64,000 nt of DNA from the NCBI GenBank assembly GCA_963829485.1, contig CAWHIK010000010.1:186001-250000 (forward strand), read 5' to 3'. Below the pieces are notes generated by a model. It was not told the origin of the DNA. It searched no databases and saw nothing but the letters and a program-made list of their open reading frames with translations. This document shows, piece by piece, positions 1-8,651 of the stretch. Within the stretch, counting starts at the first letter, position 1; the number at the start of each line of letters is the position of its first letter. The position numbers were made by a program, and so were the translations under genes. The stretch comes from JBGPQJ01 sp963829485. Its GTDB lineage: Bacteria; Chloroflexota; Anaerolineae; Anaerolineales; Villigracilaceae.

Positions 1-1
1 C

Positions 2-1565
2 GTCGAGCGCGCCGACTTTTGTTCGGGGTCATCCGCAGCTTCCTCCCATATGGCGCATGGCGGCATCCGCTACCTGGAGAACGGCGAATTCCGTCTCGTC
101 CGCGAAGCAGTGCAGGAGCGCAACCGTCTTATCGAGAACGCGCCTCATCTTGTGCGTCCGCTGCCGACCGTCATCCCGATTTTTAAGTTCTGGTCAGGCT
201 TGCTCAATGCACCGCTCAAATTCCTAAACTTGCTTGACCGTCCCTCGGAGCGCGGCGCTTTTATCATCAAGGTCGGGCTTATGCTCTACGACGCGTTCAC
301 GCGTGGACAGGGAACTGTCCCCAGGCATAAGTTTTTCAAACGCGATTCTGCCCTTGAAAAATATCCGCACCTCAACCCCGAAATACAATACGCAGCGACC
401 TACTATGATGGATCGATTTTATCTCCGGAACGGTTGACTCTCGAGCTGGTCCTGGATGCTGAAGCAGAAGGTCCTCACGCACGCGCACTCAATTATTGTG
501 CACTGGTCGGGCGTGAACAACGGGGAAGTCATCTTGAGGGATGAAGAAACCGGTCGGACGCATGAAATATCACCGCGACTGATCATCAATGCAGCCGGTC
601 CTTGGATCGATTCAGCCAACAGGTCGATCGGCTTCGACAAACGGTACATCGGCGGGACGAAGGGTTCGCATCTGGTTCTTCATCATAACAAGCTCAGAGA
701 GGCGATCGGACGCAGCGAATTCTTCTTCGAGAACAAGGATGGGCGCATCGTGCTCATCTTTCCCTTCTTTGACAAGGTGATAATCGGCACTTCGGATATC
801 CCGATCGAGAATCCGGATGATGCACGTTGTACCGAAGAAGAAGTGGATTACTTCATAGATCTGGTAGCGCGTGTCTTCCCCGATGTAAAAGTAAACCGGG
901 ATCATATCGTGTTCCGATTCTCTGGCGTACGACCTCTCGAATACAGCAAAGCCAAAACAACCGGACAGATCTCACGCGACCACAGTCTTTTTGAGGACAG
1001 GTTCGGGAGCATCCCGGTCTATTCACTGGTCGGCGGCAAATGGACAACCTATCGAGCTTTTGCCGAGCAGGTTACCGATAAGTCATTGGCGTATCTGGGT
1101 CTGACTCGCAAGGCAGATACTCAAAAGACTCCCATTGGCGGTGGAAGGGATTTCCCTTGGACAGGGTATGCCCTGATAGAGTTCCTTAACCGGGTTGAGA
1201 AAGAAACGGGTCTTGGCGGGCTTGAACCCAAGCGGCTATTCGATAAGTATGGGACGCGCGCGATTGAATTTGCCGCCCACATAACCAAAGATACCGATGA
1301 AAAGCTCAGGACTTTGCCGTCCTGGTCTCACCGCGAAATCGATTATCTTGCGCAAGAAGAGAAAATCCTTCACCTCGACGATCTACTCTTGCGCCGGTCC
1401 ACGCTAGCCTGGCGGGGGTTGCTTAGCCGGGAAATCGTGACTGAAATTGCGGAAGTACTGGGAAATGCGCTCGATTGGAACGAAGAGAAGAAAACTGACG
1501 AGATTCAGCGCACGATCACTTTACTTGCTGACCGGCATGCCGTAAACCTGGATGCTGGTAAATGA
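2..1565 (+). CDS. glpD: Aerobic glycerol-3-phosphate dehydrogenase, 5' partial, frameshifted
   Basis: FAD-dependent enzyme oxidising sn-glycerol 3-phosphate to dihydroxyacetone phosphate, passing electrons to membrane quinone. The reading frame is open from the first bases of the window, so the N-terminal FAD-binding Rossmann segment lies outside. Visible family motifs are a Ser-rich stretch ending in HGGIRYLE, the ALNY segment, then NAAGPWID and a C-terminal DAO domain with SLVGGKWTTYR. The first part runs in one frame to about position 500 and continues in another from there; the ALNY motif is in the first frame and NAAGPW in the second, so one indel lies between about 490 and 545. The GT2 gene starts 22 bases downstream. 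I read this as one gene with a sequence error rather than a pseudogene. Confidence 0.88.
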
Positions 1566-1587
1566 GACTGAATGGTAGAATCACGTC

Positions 1588-2537
1588 ATGCCTGACGTTC
1601 GATCCATTGGGGTAGTCATCCCTGTCTTCAATGAAGCTGGCGTGGTGGAGCAGTTTCATGCTCAGTTGCGGTCGGTTATTGATAGCTTGAAGGACAGTTT
1701 TACGGTTTATTATGTCGATGACGGTTCCACGGATGGGACGTCGCGAGTCACTTGAGAAGATATCCACAGCGGACCCGCGCGTTGTCCTCCTCGAATTGAG
1801 CCGCAACTTTGGTCACCAGGCAGCTCTGACTGCCGGTCTCGATCATGCTCTGGGGGATGTGGTGATCACCATGGACGGGGATGGACAGCATCCACCTCGG
1901 ATGATCCCTGAATTGCTTCGTCTCGTGGAGCAGGGATACGATATCGTCCAAACGCAGCGCCTGGATGCTGAGCAAAAAAACACCTTCAAGAAGTGGACAT
2001 CGGGGTGGTTCTATGCCCTGCTCAATTCTCTCAGCGGGACACAGGTGAAATCGGGTGCAGCCGATTTCCGCGCCATGAGTCGGCAGGCAGTGGATGCGTT
2101 GAAAGTCCATGCCGGAGTATCACCGCTTCCTGCGGGGCATGGTGTCCTGGATCGGATACTCCACTGTAATCCTTCCATATCAACCGCCTGAGAGAATTGG
2201 CGGCACTTCCAAATACTCTCTACGCAAAATGATGCGGCTGGCGGCGGATGCGGTTTTCTCCTTTTCGCTGGTACCACTTTACATCGGCCTGACTATGGGG
2301 CTGATCATGCTCTGCCTGGCCGGTTTGGAAATGGTCTATGTGCTGAGCTTCTGGGCTCGCGGCGCGCAATCCAGCCTGGAACCGGGCTGGAGCTCGCTGA
2401 TGTTTGTCCTGCTCATCGTCAGCGGATTCATCATGATCCTGCTGGGATTTGTCGGCATGTATATCGGCTACATCTTCCAGGAAGTAAAACATCGGCCTGT
2501 CTATCTTCTCCGACAGAAACCACAAAAAGGGGAATAA
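1588..2537 (+). CDS. GT2 family glycosyltransferase (DPM1/GtrB-like), two frame changes
   Basis: Predicted inverting glycosyltransferase that moves a sugar from a nucleotide sugar to a polyprenyl phosphate carrier at the inner face of the membrane. The ATG at 1588 opens with VVIPVFNEA, followed by the VDDGSTDGT motif and, after a frame change near 1750, MDGDGQHPP (DxD-type metal site). A second frame change near 2107 leads into YHRFLRGMVSWIGY, a segment typical of this family, and then two C-terminal membrane helices (about the last 100 residues). The three pieces join into one protein of roughly 315 residues, the usual size. It follows glpD by 22 bases. The lipid and sugar substrates cannot be read from sequence. 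Confidence 0.82.
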
Positions 2538-2590
2538 CACTTATTGGTACACAAATCGAATTTATCGATAATTGAATTTGGGATGATCGC

Positions 2591-3664
2591 ATGGACTCCT
2601 CGAGCAAATTAAAAGTTCTCTCCTTTGGGGCAGGTGCAATCGGCACTTACATTGGCGGGTCGCTTGCTCTTGCCGGGCATGAGATTGTTTTTATCGAGCA
2701 GCCACCGGTAGCCGAAAACCTTCAAAAGTCGGGTCTGATTCTGGATTTATGCACTGATAAAAGGCGAGGCGATAAGAATGTTTTCACTATATTGCCTCCG
2801 CAGGTAGCCTTCGAAACTTCTCTTCAGAGCGCACTCGCTCGAGGTCCTTTTGATGTTTCCCTGTTTGCTCTCAAATCCTTCGATACCATCCCAGCGCTCG
2901 AAGGGATAGCCAGCTTTCACAGTCAGCTGCCACCTGTCCTTTGTCTGCAGAATGGCGTGGACAATGAACCGGCAATTGCATCAGTGCTTGGCTCTGACAA
3001 GGTTATTTATGGAACGGTGACCAGCGCTATAGGACGTAAAGCTGCTGGCAGCATTGTTCTTGAAAAACTGCGCGGGGTGGGGGTGGCTGCCGGACATCCG
3101 TTATCCGAAAAATTGGTTGCCGCATTGGACGGAGCATTGCTCAATGCACGCTTATATCCCAAGGCTGCAGATATGAAATGGTCCAAAATGCTCACCAATT
3201 TGATCGCCAACGCCTCCTCCGCCATACTGGACATGACGGCAGCGGAAATTTTCTCCCACCCTGACTTGTTCCAAATGGAAATGCGCATGCTGAGAGAAAC
3301 GCTGGCGGTCATGTCTGCTCAGGGAATCAAGGTCGTCGATCTGCCGGGGACACCGGTCCGCGCCCTGGCGTGGGGGACACGGCTGCCGGGATTCATCTCG
3401 CGTCCACTCATGTCGAAGGCGATCGGCGGCGGTCGGGGAGGCAAGATGCCATCCTTTCATATCGACCTTCGGGCTGGAAGAGGAAAAAGCGAAGTGGGTT
3501 ACCTTAATGGCGCGGTTGTGCGCGCAGGCGCTAAGCTGGGCATTCCCACCCCGGTCAATAAGTTGTTAACAGATACACTTCTCGCTCTTACCCATGGGGA
3601 ATTAAGTATGGACTCGTTTTCAAACCAGCCGGAAAAATTGCTGGCGTTGCTTCCAATGAAATGA
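2591..3664 (+). CDS. panE: 2-dehydropantoate 2-reductase family protein
   Basis: Likely NADPH-dependent reduction of 2-dehydropantoate to pantoate in the pantothenate/CoA pathway. The 357-residue product has the ApbA/PanE N-terminal Rossmann motif GAGAIG at residues 13-18, the LQNGVDNE segment near residue 120, the helix with the conserved Lys-Asn pair (KMLTNLIANASSAI), and a C-terminal KSEVGYLNGAVV segment carrying the family glutamate. Length is slightly above the usual 300-320 residues. Several paralogues of this family act on other 2-oxoacids, so the pantothenate role is an inference. It lies 53 bases after the GT2 gene on the same strand. Confidence 0.82.
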   Translation: MDSSSKLKVLSFGAGAIGTYIGGSLALAGHEIVFIEQPPVAENLQKSGLILDLCTDKRRGDKNVFTILPPQVAFETSLQSALARGPFDVSLFALKSFDTIPALEGIASFHSQLPPVLCLQNGVDNEPAIASVLGSDKVIYGTVTSAIGRKAAGSIVLEKLRGVGVAAGHPLSEKLVAALDGALLNARLYPKAADMKWSKMLTNLIANASSAILDMTAAEIFSHPDLFQMEMRMLRETLAVMSAQGIKVVDLPGTPVRALAWGTRLPGFISRPLMSKAIGGGRGGKMPSFHIDLRAGRGKSEVGYLNGAVVRAGAKLGIPTPVNKLLTDTLLALTHGELSMDSFSNQPEKLLALLPMK

Positions 3665-3709
3665 TATCCCCGGCCTAATTTGCATGAATAAATGATTGGC
3701 AGTTAATCC

Positions 3710-5428
3710 ATGTGCGCAACTCAGTTTACGTTTTCGACACCTAGTAAAACCGTTCAAGTTCATTTGCCAGATGGTCGCGTATTGCAGGGACCGCGTGGAG
3801 CAAGTGCTATGGAATTCTTCAAGCCGGTCCTGGATACACTCCCTGCGCCGGTGATGGGGATCATTCTCAATGGAGAATTGCACGAGCTAACTTATCCCGT
3901 CGTGATGGAGTCGTTTCTCGAGCCGGTCACGATGAAAGACTCGGATGGCATGCGCATCTACCGCCGGTCTCTGACCTTCCTGCTCGAGACAGCCTTCTCA
4001 GGCCTTTTTAGCGGTGCGGAGTTAATCATTGACCACTCCATTTCTTCTGGAGGGTATTATTGCCATGTCGATGGACGACCGCCTCTCTCCCGCAATGAGT
4101 TGATGGCACTCCAGGCTGCGATGAAAAACCTGGTTGAAGCGGATCTCCCTTTTGAACGCCGTGAAATGCCCATCTCCGAGGCGATTGCTTTTTTTGAGCA
4201 GGAGAACTACCCCGATAAAGTGAAATTAATGCGCTACCGCCGCAAGCCTTATGTCACACTTTATAACATCGGGGACCACATCGATTATCACCACGGGTAT
4301 ATGGTCCCATCCACAGGATATTTAAAATGGTTCGCGTTGTTGCCTGCTGATGGCGGTTTTACTCTTCGGTTTCCCAGGCGTGGGGCTCCTACGACCATCA
4401 CCCCAATGGAAGATTACCCCAAACTACTGACCACATTCAGACAATATGGAGAGTGGCTGGAAAAACTTGGGATCGACAACGTGGGTGCCTTGAATGACGC
4501 ACTCAAAGCAGGGCGCAGCCGCGAGGTCATTCTTGTCTCGGAAGCCCTGCACGAACAGCACATATCATCCATTGCGCAGCAAATTGCCGCCCACCATGAC
4601 CAGGTCCGCGTTATCCTGATCTCGGGTCCCACATCGTCGGGAAAAACAACCTTTGCCAGGCGCCTTGCTGTGCAGATGCTGGCGCTCGGGCTTTCACCCT
4701 ATGCACTGGAATTGGACAGTTTCTTTGTGGATCGCGACAAAACTCCGCGGGATGAAGATGGCAATTTTGATTTCGAAGCCCTCGAAGCGCTTGATCTGGA
4801 ACAGCTGGCTGACCATCTCACCCGCCTCTTGCGAGGCGACGAGGTGCAGCTCCCTCGCTATGACTTTAAATCCGGTAAACAAGTTTCAGGGGATACCGTT
4901 CGGCTGCGAAGCGACCAATTGATCATCATGGAGGGGATTCACGGCTTGAACCCTCGCCTGATTCCCCATTCATTGGCAGGACAATCATTCCGAATCTATG
5001 CCTCCTGCCTCACGCAGCTCAACCTAGACCGGCACAATCGTGTATCCACTACCGATACGCGTCTGATTCGCCGCATCGTACGCGACAGCCGTGAGCGAGG
5101 TTATTCAGCCCACCAGACCATCCAGCGCTGGGAATCCGTCCGCCGTGGAGAGGAGAGGCACATTTTTCCTTATCAGGAAAATGCGGATGTGATGTTTAAC
5201 TCCGCGCTGGCTTATGAACTCTCGGTGCTGGGTCCCATCGCCGAACCATTACTGAGGCAGGTGCCACTGGGCACGCCGGAGTACAGGGAAACGAAGCGCC
5301 TGCTGGCATTCCTCGAATGGTTCCAACCGGTTGACAAGGAATTGATACCTGACAATTCGATATTGCAGGAATTTGTTGGGGGATCGATTTTGAAGGATTT
5401 CAAGGTGTGGGGAAATCCTGCGATTTAG
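3710..5428 (+). CDS. TGS / ThrRS-like / uridine kinase fusion protein
   Basis: A 572-residue cytoplasmic protein with three parts. Residues 1-70 resemble a TGS domain, about 70-230 resemble the second additional domain of threonyl-tRNA synthetases, and 300-520 form a phosphoribulokinase/uridine kinase-type P-loop domain with Walker A GPTSSGKTT near residue 305 and the ELDSFFVDRDKTPRD substrate segment. This architecture is known in many Firmicutes, Chloroflexi and Bacteroidetes and is usually annotated as nucleoside or uridine kinase; its real substrate is not settled. It has no synthetase catalytic core, so it does not aminoacylate. It follows panE by 45 bases and may share its transcript. 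Confidence 0.85.
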   Translation: MCATQFTFSTPSKTVQVHLPDGRVLQGPRGASAMEFFKPVLDTLPAPVMGIILNGELHELTYPVVMESFLEPVTMKDSDGMRIYRRSLTFLLETAFSGLFSGAELIIDHSISSGGYYCHVDGRPPLSRNELMALQAAMKNLVEADLPFERREMPISEAIAFFEQENYPDKVKLMRYRRKPYVTLYNIGDHIDYHHGYMVPSTGYLKWFALLPADGGFTLRFPRRGAPTTITPMEDYPKLLTTFRQYGEWLEKLGIDNVGALNDALKAGRSREVILVSEALHEQHISSIAQQIAAHHDQVRVILISGPTSSGKTTFARRLAVQMLALGLSPYALELDSFFVDRDKTPRDEDGNFDFEALEALDLEQLADHLTRLLRGDEVQLPRYDFKSGKQVSGDTVRLRSDQLIIMEGIHGLNPRLIPHSLAGQSFRIYASCLTQLNLDRHNRVSTTDTRLIRRIVRDSRERGYSAHQTIQRWESVRRGEERHIFPYQENADVMFNSALAYELSVLGPIAEPLLRQVPLGTPEYRETKRLLAFLEWFQPVDKELIPDNSILQEFVGGSILKDFKVWGNPAI

Positions 5429-5489
5429 CTGGATTGTAACTCATTGATAATAGTAGAAAACCACAAGGTTTTGATTTATAGGGAAAATT

Positions 5490-5800
5490 TTGTCTGAAAA
5501 AATAAAAAATTTATTGGAAATACATTGTCACTCGGTGGGCTGCTATCTATTATCATTTTTCAAGCGATGATTAATTGGCGGGATTATGTACAGCCCTGGT
5601 TTAAGGACAATAAAGGGTATATTGTCGTTTCTTCAGCTCAGAGAACAGCGATTTTAATTACGGATCGTGAACGAGCCCGTTTTATTCGATTCCTCGATGC
5701 TTATTTACCAGAGGATGCGGCGATTGTACTACCTCCAGAAACAGTGGCATTTTCCTCACAAAGCATCATGCAGAACTTCCTGTTTCCTCGCGCGATCCTT
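5490..5800 (+). pseudogene. Fragment of a membrane-associated hypothetical protein
   Basis: Plus-strand coding-like remnant. A TTG at 5490 sits just after AGGGA and opens a short frame ending near 5567; a second frame (from about 5525) encodes a hydrophobic helix and then a soluble segment containing FIRFLDAYLPEDAAIVLPP and MQNFLFPRAI. From memory, the second part resembles the first periplasmic segment of membrane hypotheticals in Chloroflexota, but that resemblance is unverified. The similarity-like part stops at about 5800, where the C-terminal codons of the DUF92 gene begin on the other strand. Either a deletion joined two convergent genes or the assembly did. No intact product is expected. 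Confidence 0.4.
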
Positions 5801-6574
5801 GCCTGTCGCTGCAAACGCACCGCAGGCAAAATTAACCCAATCGTTGTTAAACCACTTCCAGCCGCGGATTTGTATCGTTGGCGTACCACATGTATGCAGG
5901 GGGGATCGTTCCGTTTCCTTATCACACGAGGAACAATGGTAGATGGCTTGAACTGTGGCACCCAGTAAAGAATCAAACAATGAGCCCAGTAGACCTGCTA
6001 GAGTAACGATAACGGCTGTAGTCCAGGAAATACCCTGGGGTGACAGTACCCCTGCCAGCACTCCGATCAACGCAGCTCCACCCAGAGCGGCAAGAGTACC
6101 GAAAAACGAAATTCCACCTGAAGTCCCCTGCTCAACCACTTTTTTGGGATTGTTGATCATTCTCGGGGGGTACGGATTGAGGACTCCCAATTCCGTTGCC
6201 CATGTGTCCGCGTTGACGGCAGCTAGTACTGCGGCGAACGCAAGCCAGAGCCGTGGATCATCCGGGTAGAAAGCAGTCAATCCGGCAAAGAAGGTTGCCA
6301 GCCCTCCGTTGCCCAATACCTGACCGGCGTCACGCTGCCCGCCTTTGGAGAATTTTTCACTCAGTCCGGACTTGCGTTGTTTAAAGGTGCGTGTCAACAC
6401 CGTGGAAGTCACGAAAAAAGTGAGTAACAGTATCGCCCAAGGCCATCCGCCAACTCCAAATATTATCGTCCCTACCACAACGGCAGCAATGGCTCCTGAA
6501 CGGCTCAGGCTGCGGGCACGGAAGGCAGCATAAGCGATAATGAGGGCGATGAAAAATCCGGCAGCGAGTTTCAT
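5756..6574 (-). CDS. DUF92 (TMEM19-like) membrane protein
   Basis: A 272-residue polytopic membrane protein of the DUF92 family. The start chosen is the ATG at 6574, which overlaps the stop of the upstream PH-domain gene as ATGA; the longer open frame upstream has no membrane character. Hallmarks are the N-terminal helix with LSRSGAIAAVVVG, GGWPWAILLLTFFVTST, VLGNGGLATFFA, ADTWATELG and the C-terminal NNDWVNF motif. DUF92 proteins share ancestry with CTP-using lipid enzymes such as phytol kinase, but this member's reaction is unknown. The last 15 or so residues after NNDWVNFACGAFAA are charged, unlike the usual membrane end, and coincide with the junction described for the neighbouring fragment. 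Confidence 0.8.
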   Translation of the reverse strand: MKLAAGFFIALIIAYAAFRARSLSRSGAIAAVVVGTIIFGVGGWPWAILLLTFFVTSTVLTRTFKQRKSGLSEKFSKGGQRDAGQVLGNGGLATFFAGLTAFYPDDPRLWLAFAAVLAAVNADTWATELGVLNPYPPRMINNPKKVVEQGTSGGISFFGTLAALGGAALIGVLAGVLSPQGISWTTAVIVTLAGLLGSLFDSLLGATVQAIYHCSSCDKETERSPLHTCGTPTIQIRGWKWFNNDWVNFACGAFAATGKDRARKQEVLHDAL

Positions 6575-7476
6575 TGCGTCAGCGGGGTATTGAGCAAAAG
6601 CATGACTGAGATCAGAAAAAGGAACGAAGTGAAGGTTCCTGCACCCCAAAGAATAAACGCCAGCTCCTTGTACTCCTCCCAGCGGAAGAAATAAAGCCCG
6701 GCGATGAACCCGGTGATATAAAGCAGGATGCTCATGATGGGTAGGATGATAAGCTGCACCGCAGGTACCACCAGAGGTTCGCCGGAGGGAGAGAAGCCCA
6801 AAGTGACAGATTCCATTCCGGGGATGGTCGCCGTTACCCAGGCAAGCAGCCCGATGTTCACAAATAATCCTGCCAGCCACAAATAACGGGCGAGCATGTT
6901 GTCCCAGGCTAGCGAAAGGACAAAGGAAGGGTATTGGGAGTGACTGGTTCCCGGGGCAAGGCTGCCCTGCTCAATGGCATGTTGAAATGTAGTGATAAAG
7001 CCTGCCGAATCCTCGGGCGAGATGGCAAACACTTGTTTGGCAGTTGCCACCAGCAGCAGCTTCCCGGAGTCAGCTGCTAAAAATTCGACGTCGCCCAGGT
7101 CGGGGTGGCGGCGTGTTCCGAGTACCGCGCCAGGCATGCGGACCATCGGCAGGCGAAGAGGTGATGTCAGATCCTGTGGCGAGCGAACCCACTCCACGTC
7201 TGAGATCGGAACTTCTTCACCTCGCAGCCCCCACTCAATCCGAAGGTTGTCCCGGTCAAGTGTGTATCGGGCTTTCCACAAGGCAAATGCTCTGTATCCC
7301 AGGAATGGCAAACCGATAAAAGCACCCAGCGCAACTACGACATAAACTGTAAAGGATGGACCCACCGTCACCTGGAAAAGCTGCCACAAGGCAACCACGA
7401 GTGCTGCGAGCAGAACCAGAATCAAAAAGCCATGCAGCAACAAGCCGCGCTGGCGGGGTGGGGGGTACTCGTGCAT
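6571..7476 (-). CDS. Bacterial PH-domain membrane protein
   Basis: A 301-residue membrane protein. Two N-terminal helices (about residues 10-60) are followed by a bacterial PH-like beta domain (about 65-170, containing YTLDRDNLRIEWGLRGEEVP and the downstream WVRSP element) and then three C-terminal membrane helices. The start is the ATG at 7476, sharing one base with the aminotransferase stop (TGATG), and its stop overlaps the DUF92 start, so the three genes are probably translationally coupled. No enzymatic motif is visible; PH-like domains in bacterial membranes are usually binding or scaffold modules. Confidence 0.7.
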   Translation of the reverse strand: MHEYPPPRQRGLLLHGFLILVLLAALVVALWQLFQVTVGPSFTVYVVVALGAFIGLPFLGYRAFALWKARYTLDRDNLRIEWGLRGEEVPISDVEWVRSPQDLTSPLRLPMVRMPGAVLGTRRHPDLGDVEFLAADSGKLLLVATAKQVFAISPEDSAGFITTFQHAIEQGSLAPGTSHSQYPSFVLSLAWDNMLARYLWLAGLFVNIGLLAWVTATIPGMESVTLGFSPSGEPLVVPAVQLIILPIMSILLYITGFIAGLYFFRWEEYKELAFILWGAGTFTSFLFLISVMLLLNTPLTQ

Positions 7477-8651
7477 CAGATTTCTTCCCGAATAACCCGG
7501 CTGACGTATTCGACCTGTTCCTCGGTCATCACCCCCGAGAACGGAACTGCCAATCCTCGTCTGCCTAAATCTTCGGTCACCGGGAAATCTCCTTCGCGCC
7601 AGCCAAATCGTTCGGTCATATAGGGTTGCAGGTGGATGGGCAGGAAGTAGGGTCGGACAGGCACTCCGCGGTTTTCCAGCCGTTTTGCCAGGTTGTCGCG
7701 ATCGATCTTCCTGTCCACCCGGATGACATAAACGAACCACGACATGCGTGAGGTTGAGGATTCGACAAATGGAACTTCCACCCCGGGGATCTCGCTCAGG
7801 CGATCTCCATACCACTCGGCCACCTGTTGCCGTTTGGACAGTAACTCGTCCAGCCGGGACATCTGCACCACCCCCAGTGCTGCCGACATTTCGTCTAGTC
7901 GATAGTTGTATCCGAGATGGGTATGAGAGAGCCAGGTGTCGCCCGGCGCACGCCCCTGGTTGCGCAAGGCGCGCATGAAGTCAGCAGCATTCTCGTCCGA
8001 GGTGATGATGACTCCGCCCTCTCCGGTCGTGATCTGCTTGTTCGGGTAAAAGGCGAATATGCCATAATCACCAAGGGTGCCAGCAAACCGGCCGTTGTAA
8101 GTTGCGCCGAGCGCTTCGCAGGAATCTTCGATGACTTGAAGCTGGTATTTTTTCGCGGTGGCATTGATCTGATCCATATCCGCCGGCTGCCCGAAGACGT
8201 CCACCGGCAGGAGCGCTTTGAGCTGGGCGTCGGGAGTTGCGCCCTTTCGCGGCAGCCATTTCTCAGCTTTTTTACCGCCATCGATGATGTCTTTTGTCGC
8301 TTGTGCCACCATCGCGGGATCGATATTCCCGGTGTGTGGATCCACATCAACAAAGATGGGTACGGCATTTTCGAACAGCAGCGCATTGGAAGAGGCTACA
8401 AAAGAGAACGGGGTTGTGATGACCAGATCGCCGGGACCGATCCCTGCCGCGCGCACACAGAGATGCAGCCCGGCAGTGCCCGAATTCACGCCTATGGCGT
8501 GCTTCGCACCGGTCAGGTCGATGAAGGTCTGTTCAAACTTCTTGATTTGAGTTCCCATGCTCAGAATGGGTGTATTCAACACGTCGAGCACAGCCTGACG
8601 CTCGAGGTCGGTCAGGTCGGGGGAGGACATAGGAATTTTCATGTTAGCCAT
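7476..8651 (-). CDS. DegT/DnrJ/EryC1/StrS aminotransferase
   Basis: PLP-dependent sugar aminotransferase, 391 residues, normally acting on nucleotide-linked keto sugars for surface glycans or secondary metabolites. The Schiff-base lysine is K205 in FYPNKQITTGEGG; the pyridine-N aspartate is D176 in VIEDSCEALGA; the GLHLCVRA and TPFSFVASSNA segments bind the cofactor. Two in-frame starts exist (8651 and 8642); both overlap the end of the ProRS-like gene and neither has a clear ribosome site, suggesting coupling. No other sugar-nucleotide gene is adjacent, although an epimerase lies about 3.5 kb away on the same strand. Confidence 0.88.
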   Translation of the reverse strand: MANMKIPMSSPDLTDLERQAVLDVLNTPILSMGTQIKKFEQTFIDLTGAKHAIGVNSGTAGLHLCVRAAGIGPGDLVITTPFSFVASSNALLFENAVPIFVDVDPHTGNIDPAMVAQATKDIIDGGKKAEKWLPRKGATPDAQLKALLPVDVFGQPADMDQINATAKKYQLQVIEDSCEALGATYNGRFAGTLGDYGIFAFYPNKQITTGEGGVIITSDENAADFMRALRNQGRAPGDTWLSHTHLGYNYRLDEMSAALGVVQMSRLDELLSKRQQVAEWYGDRLSEIPGVEVPFVESSTSRMSWFVYVIRVDRKIDRDNLAKRLENRGVPVRPYFLPIHLQPYMTERFGWREGDFPVTEDLGRRGLAVPFSGVMTEEQVEYVSRVIREEI

